Part shown: piece by piece, positions 6,008-9,341 of the stretch
Position numbering within the stretch: position 1 is the stretch's first letter
How the letters are laid out: the number at the start of each line of letters is the position of its first letter
Assembly: GCA_007123425.1 (NCBI GenBank)
Contig: SKLC01000274.1
Coordinates: forward strand, 1-9,341
Origin: Nitriliruptoraceae bacterium
Lineage (GTDB): Bacteria > Actinomycetota > Nitriliruptoria > Nitriliruptorales > Nitriliruptoraceae
Reading direction: 5' to 3'
Length of the DNA: 9,341 nt
Notes under the pieces: generated by a model
What the model saw: only the letters and a program-made list of their open reading frames with translations
What the model was told of the DNA's origin: nothing
Database searches by the model: none
Made by a program: the position numbers and the translations under genes

Positions 6008-6822
6008 GTGATGCCCTGCTGGCTGCGATCAGGGATGGGGCGAGGGTCTACGACCTCTCGCGGCCCTACCAGATCGGCATGCCCCAGTCCCCGAACCACC
6101 CGGCCTACTGGCATTCGTTGCCGCGGCGCCACGGGGACCACTACCGCGCCGACGGGAGCTCCGCGGCGAACGACGTGATCACCCTCGGGACCCACGTCGG
6201 GACGCACATCGATGCCTTGGCGCACGTGTCGCACGACGACCGGCTCTACGGCGGCGTGGACGCGAAGGAGGCGCAGACCGGCGGTCGCTTCAGCACCCAC
6301 GGGGTCGACACCGTGCCGCCGCTGCTGGGCCGCGGGGTGCTGCTCGATGTCCCGGGTGCGCTGGGCCTCGACGCCTGTGATCCCGGCTACGAGATCACGC
6401 CCGACGACCTGGACGCGACCGTCGAGCGGCAGGGCACGGCACCCGCGCCCGGCGACGTGGTGCTGGTCCGGTCCGGCTGGGGGCGGCGCTGGGACGAGGG
6501 CGAGGCCTACGTGGGTCGGGAGACCGGTGTGCCGGGCGTGTCGGAAGCCGGCGCACGATGGCTGGCCGAGCGGGCGCCGGCGGCGGTCGGCGCCGACACC
6601 ATCGCCTTCGAGCGCCTCGAGGCCGGCAAGGGCCATGCGCTGCTGCCCGCCCATCGCGTCCTGCTCGTGGAGCACGGCATCAACATCATCGAGACCATGG
6701 CGCTCGAGGAGGTGGCCGCGGACCGGGTTCACGAGTTCACGCTCATCGCTGCGCCCCTGCCGTTGGTCGGCGCCACGGGTGCACCGGTCCGTCCGCTGGC
6801 GGTGGTGGTCGATCATGGGTGA
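6004..6822 (+). CDS. Cyclase-family metal-dependent hydrolase (kynurenine formamidase-like)
   Basis: This is a 272-residue protein of the cyclase family (kynurenine formamidase KynB, isatin hydrolase and polyketide-cyclase relatives). It carries the defining HxGTHxDxxxH motif as HVGTHIDALAH (64-74), whose H64, H68 and D70 are likely metal ligands. Supporting elements are VYDLSRPYQIGMP (15-27), GRGVLLDVPG (109-118), GDVVLVRSGWG (150-160) and GHALLPAHRVLLVEHGINIIETM (210-232), with H211 and E230 at positions where this family places late active-site residues. Family members hydrolyse amides, lactams or cyclic carbonyl compounds using Zn2+ or Mn2+; the substrate here is unknown. The ATG at 6004 has AGGAG eight bases upstream and overlaps the lyase stop in ATGA. 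The next gene starts 8 bp before its stop. There is no signal peptide, so it is cytoplasmic. Confidence 0.88.
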   Translation: MSDALLAAIRDGARVYDLSRPYQIGMPQSPNHPAYWHSLPRRHGDHYRADGSSAANDVITLGTHVGTHIDALAHVSHDDRLYGGVDAKEAQTGGRFSTHGVDTVPPLLGRGVLLDVPGALGLDACDPGYEITPDDLDATVERQGTAPAPGDVVLVRSGWGRRWDEGEAYVGRETGVPGVSEAGARWLAERAPAAVGADTIAFERLEAGKGHALLPAHRVLLVEHGINIIETMALEEVAADRVHEFTLIAAPLPLVGATGAPVRPLAVVVDHG

Positions 6823-8278
6823 GGCTCCCACGGCCGTCCAACGGCTTGCGGGGTTCGCGGTGGACGCGCGCGCCGGGGTGCCCCAGGAGGTGCTGCGTAG
6901 CGTTCGCCAGCGCGTCCTCGACGTGGTTGGGCTCCAGCTGGCGGCGGTCGATCTCGACACGAGCCGGGCGGCGATGGAGTTCGTCGCCTCGCAGGGCGGG
7001 GTTCCCGACGCCGGGGCCGTGGGGCTCTCGGACCGGGTGCCCGCGCCCTGGGCCGCGTTCGTGGGCGGCGTGCTCGCCCATTCGCTGGACTACGACGACA
7101 CGCATCTGCCCTCGATCCTGCATCCGAGCGCGAGCGTGGTCCCCGCAGCGCTGGCCACCGGCGAGCGTGCCGGGGCGACCGGGGCGCAGACCGCCCGCGC
7201 GATCGCGGCCGGCATCGAGATCGTGGTCCGCCTGGGCATGGCCGGCTACGACCGGGAGACGAACAACTCGACGTTCTTCGAGCACGGCCAGCACGCCACG
7301 TCGATCTGCGGGGCCGTGGGCTCGGCAGCGGCGGCGGCGACCCTGCTCGGGCACGGGGCCGGCCAGGTGGCGGACGCGATGGGCATCGCCGTCTCGATGG
7401 CGGGTGGCGTCATCGAGGCCAACCGCACGGGTGGGACCGTCAAGCGCATGCACTGTGGCTGGGCGGCCCACGCGGGCGTCAGTGCCGCGCTGCTGGCCGA
7501 CGCGGGCTTCACCGGGCCGCCGACCGTGCTCGAGGGGCGATTCGGGTTCTACGAGGCGTTCCTGCACGGCCGCTACGAGCCGGCCGAGCTGACCGACGGC
7601 CTCGGTCAGCAGTGGTCGGTGCCCGGCATCTTCTTCAAGCCCTACCCGGCCAATCACTTCACCCACACCGCGATCGACGCGGCCATCGAGCTGCGCGACC
7701 GAGGGCTTCGGCCCGAGGACGTGGCGTCGGCCGAGCTCGGCGTCGCCAGCCCCACGGTGCGCACCATCGGGGAGCCGCTGGAGGCCAAGCAGCAGCCGGA
7801 GACGGGCTACGCCGCGCAGTTCTCCGGGCCCTACGTCGTGACCGCGGCGCTGTGGGGCGGCGGCGGGCTCGGGCTGGGGCTCGGCGACTTCACCGACGAC
7901 CTCGCCCGCGATCCGGCGCGGCGCGAGCTCATGGCCCGCATCCGCGTCGTCGCGGACGATCGCTGCGACGAGATCTACCCGATGCAGTTCCCCGCGGTCC
8001 TGCGCGTGCGCACCACCGCCGGAGAGCAGCTCGAGGCCCGCGTCGACAGCAATCGCGGGGGGCCGCAGCGACCGCTGTCGGATGAGGAGCTCGCGACGAA
8101 GTTCCGCGACAACGCCAGTCGTTCCCTCTCCGACGAGCAGGTGGGAGAGATCGAGCGCAGGGCCGAGGTCCTCGGCACCGAGCGGCCGCTGTCGGAGTTC
8201 ACCGACGTGGTGCCGGTGGGCACGTCGACGACGGTCCGCGTCGCGTCGGACGGGGGACGTCGCGTGGAGGTCCGGTGA
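6815..8278 (+). CDS. MmgE/PrpD-family protein (methylcitrate dehydratase / cis-aconitate decarboxylase-like)
   Basis: This is a 487-residue protein of the MmgE/PrpD family, whose members dehydrate 2-methylcitrate, decarboxylate cis-aconitate to itaconate, or epimerise iminodisuccinate, without an iron-sulfur cluster. It shows the N-terminal helical half with HSLDYDDTHLPSILHPSA (89-106), EHGQHATSICGAVGSAA (156-172), GGTVKRMHCGWAAHAG (206-221), GRFGFYEAF (241-249) and KPYPANHFTH (275-284). D94, T96, H103, H160, K210, K275 and H281 fall in the same order as the active-site residues I know for cis-aconitate decarboxylase, so the active site appears intact. Length is normal. Its ATG overlaps the cyclase stop by 8 bp (ATGGGTGA); the ribosome binding site is weak, so coupling is likely. 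The position after CoA-transferase and lyase genes suggests a substrate with two or three carboxylates, but the reaction cannot be fixed from sequence. Confidence 0.92.
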   Translation: MGEAPTAVQRLAGFAVDARAGVPQEVLRSVRQRVLDVVGLQLAAVDLDTSRAAMEFVASQGGVPDAGAVGLSDRVPAPWAAFVGGVLAHSLDYDDTHLPSILHPSASVVPAALATGERAGATGAQTARAIAAGIEIVVRLGMAGYDRETNNSTFFEHGQHATSICGAVGSAAAAATLLGHGAGQVADAMGIAVSMAGGVIEANRTGGTVKRMHCGWAAHAGVSAALLADAGFTGPPTVLEGRFGFYEAFLHGRYEPAELTDGLGQQWSVPGIFFKPYPANHFTHTAIDAAIELRDRGLRPEDVASAELGVASPTVRTIGEPLEAKQQPETGYAAQFSGPYVVTAALWGGGGLGLGLGDFTDDLARDPARRELMARIRVVADDRCDEIYPMQFPAVLRVRTTAGEQLEARVDSNRGGPQRPLSDEELATKFRDNASRSLSDEQVGEIERRAEVLGTERPLSEFTDVVPVGTSTTVRVASDGGRRVEVR

Positions 8279-9341
8279 CCGCGACCGCCCCCGCCGAGAC
8301 CGCTGCGGTGCTGCTGGCCACGGCGGCCCAGTGCCGTGTCGAGCGGGTCTGGTTCACCAGCGGCTCCGAGCTGAGCTCCCTGCAGGAGGCCGAGGCCCGC
8401 GCCCGCGCTCACGGGGAGGCGACCGCCGAGCTGGTGACCTGCCCGCACGAGCATGCCGCGCTGAGCGCGGCCATGGGCGACGCGATGGTGCGCCGACAGC
8501 CGAGCATGACCGCGTGCCATGCGGACCTGGGCCTGCTGCATCACGGTGGGGCGCTGCACAACGCCTTCCGGGGCAACTACCCGGTGCTGCTGTTGGGCGG
8601 CTACCCGCCCACGCATCCGGAGTCGCGGACGAGCCCGGTCTTCTGGAAGCAGCAGCGATGGGACCCCGGCGGCGTCGTGCGGCAGTACGTGAAGTGGGAC
8701 CACCGCCTGGCGGCGCACGACGACCCACGAACCGTGATGGCGCGGGCGCTGCAGGTCAGCATGGCCGCGCCTCGGGGCCCCGCCTACCTGGCCCTGCCCG
8801 ACGAGGTCGGCCGTGCCCGGGCTCCCGCCGGCGACCAGGGCGCCTCGTATCGCGGCCTCGGCGTCCCGCAGCTCGGTGGAGGTGACCAGGACCAGGTGGC
8901 GGAGGTCGCCCATCGCCTGCTCGCGGCCCGGCAGCCGTTGCTGCTCACCGACCGGGTAGGGGACGATCCTGCAGCCGTGCCCTACCTCGACGAGATCGCC
9001 TCGGAGTTCGGCGTGGCCGTCACGGCCACGCGGCACCGGATGAACCTGCGTGACGATCATCCTGCGCGTCGGCACGGGTGGGGGGTCGCGGATGCCGATG
9101 CCGTGCTGGTGGTGGCGCACCCCGTCCCGTGGGTGCCGGCGCGCGAGGCGCCCTCGCCCGACGCCTGGGTGGGCGTGGTCGACAGCGATCCGGCGCAGAC
9201 GGAGATCCCGCTCTACGAGCTGCCGGCCGACCTCAGGCTCCAGGCGGATGCGACCCGGTTCCTTCGCTCCCTCCAGGAGGCGCTGCGTCGCGCCGCCGAT
9301 GCCGGCGCGCGCGAGCGCGCGCGGCAGCGCATCGCCCGGTG
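8275..9341 (+). CDS. Thiamine-diphosphate-dependent enzyme, acetolactate synthase-like (C-terminus outside window)
   Basis: The first 355 codons of a TPP enzyme of the pyruvate oxidase/acetolactate synthase type run off the right edge. The N-terminal pyrimidine-binding domain includes CPHEHAALSAAMGDAMVRR (56-74), where E59 matches the glutamate that activates the TPP aminopyrimidine, and GLLHHGGALHNAFRGNYPVLLLGGYPP (86-112), the usual region next to it. From about 212 comes the central domain (VAEVAHRLLAARQPLLLT...DADAVLVVAHPVPWV...DAWVGVVDSDP) that in some relatives binds FAD and in others is only structural. The C-terminal domain with the GDG...N TPP/Mg motif is not in view. Possible roles are 2-oxo acid decarboxylation, acyloin chemistry, 2-hydroxyacyl-CoA lyase, or cyclohexane-1,2-dione-type ring cleavage. 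The start is the GTG at 8275, after GTGGAGG and overlapping the previous stop as GTGA. It is the fifth gene of the second rightward unit. Confidence 0.88.
   Translation, partial: MTATAPAETAAVLLATAAQCRVERVWFTSGSELSSLQEAEARARAHGEATAELVTCPHEHAALSAAMGDAMVRRQPSMTACHADLGLLHHGGALHNAFRGNYPVLLLGGYPPTHPESRTSPVFWKQQRWDPGGVVRQYVKWDHRLAAHDDPRTVMARALQVSMAAPRGPAYLALPDEVGRARAPAGDQGASYRGLGVPQLGGGDQDQVAEVAHRLLAARQPLLLTDRVGDDPAAVPYLDEIASEFGVAVTATRHRMNLRDDHPARRHGWGVADADAVLVVAHPVPWVPAREAPSPDAWVGVVDSDPAQTEIPLYELPADLRLQADATRFLRSLQEALRRAADAGARERARQRIAR

Noticed and set aside
6212..6814. MmgE/PrpD frame extended upstream to give 688 residues, considered as a fusion
   Set aside because: The extension overlaps the cyclase gene and is Arg/Trp/Ser-rich low complexity. 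The protein from 6815 already has the full family length.
5509..6960. 483-codon minus-strand open frame, and others such as 7975-9120, 2373-3434 and 3913-5034
   Set aside because: All are antisense to genes with clear family motifs, have biased Arg/Pro/Ser-rich composition and no recognisable domains. They are shadows of GC-rich codon usage.
1..9341. Mobile elements, CRISPR arrays, tRNA or rRNA genes, phage or defence genes
   Set aside because: No terminal repeats with transposase, regularly spaced repeats, cloverleaf or rRNA-like segments, or nuclease, toxin or phage domains were seen on either strand.

Overview
The window is GC-rich throughout, with tightly packed genes, frequent GTG starts and 4-14 nt overlaps between genes. 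Together with a hemerythrin-like protein beginning MCDYCGCR, this points to an actinobacterium. That is an inference from composition and family resemblance; no taxonomic marker is present. I see no tRNA, rRNA, CRISPR array, insertion sequence or integrase.

Layout. (1) Left end, minus strand: a two-gene unit consisting of a hemerythrin-like di-iron protein (846-1331) followed by a polytopic membrane protein related to NnrS or the heme-copper oxidase I fold (812 down to the window edge, incomplete). Both suggest nitric oxide or oxygen handling. (2) A divergent intergenic region (1332-1552) with an inverted repeat over the putative hemerythrin promoter and a second promoter plus operator-like palindrome facing right. 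(3) First rightward unit: an alpha/beta-hydrolase-fold protein with His in place of the nucleophile (1553-2386), overlapping a FAD-dependent oxidoreductase (2379-3830). (4) A 94-bp intergenic region with a second promoter, an inverted repeat and a nine-codon leader ORF. (5) Second rightward unit: class III CoA-transferase (3925-5124), CitE/HpcH-type lyase (5111-6007), cyclase-family metal hydrolase (6004-6822), MmgE/PrpD-family protein (6815-8278) and a thiamine-diphosphate enzyme that runs off the right edge (8275-9341). Every junction between annotated genes in this unit overlaps.

Taken together, the rightward genes look like a regulated catabolic pathway for an organic acid or a cyclic carbonyl compound: redox step, CoA activation, ring or amide hydrolysis, dehydration, epimerisation or decarboxylation, C-C cleavage by a lyase, and a TPP-dependent C-C step. 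No gene identifies the substrate. One testable idea is a tricarballylate/cis-aconitate/itaconate-like route (FAD dehydrogenase, cis-aconitate-decarboxylase-like MmgE/PrpD protein, CoA-transferase, citramalyl-CoA-type lyase). The TPP enzyme, the cyclase and the hydrolase-fold protein are not explained by it, and no MaoC-type hydratase is visible. The two rightward promoters share the form TTGACGG-N17-TACYGT, and each is followed by a palindrome, which suggests the two units are regulated together or in a similar way.
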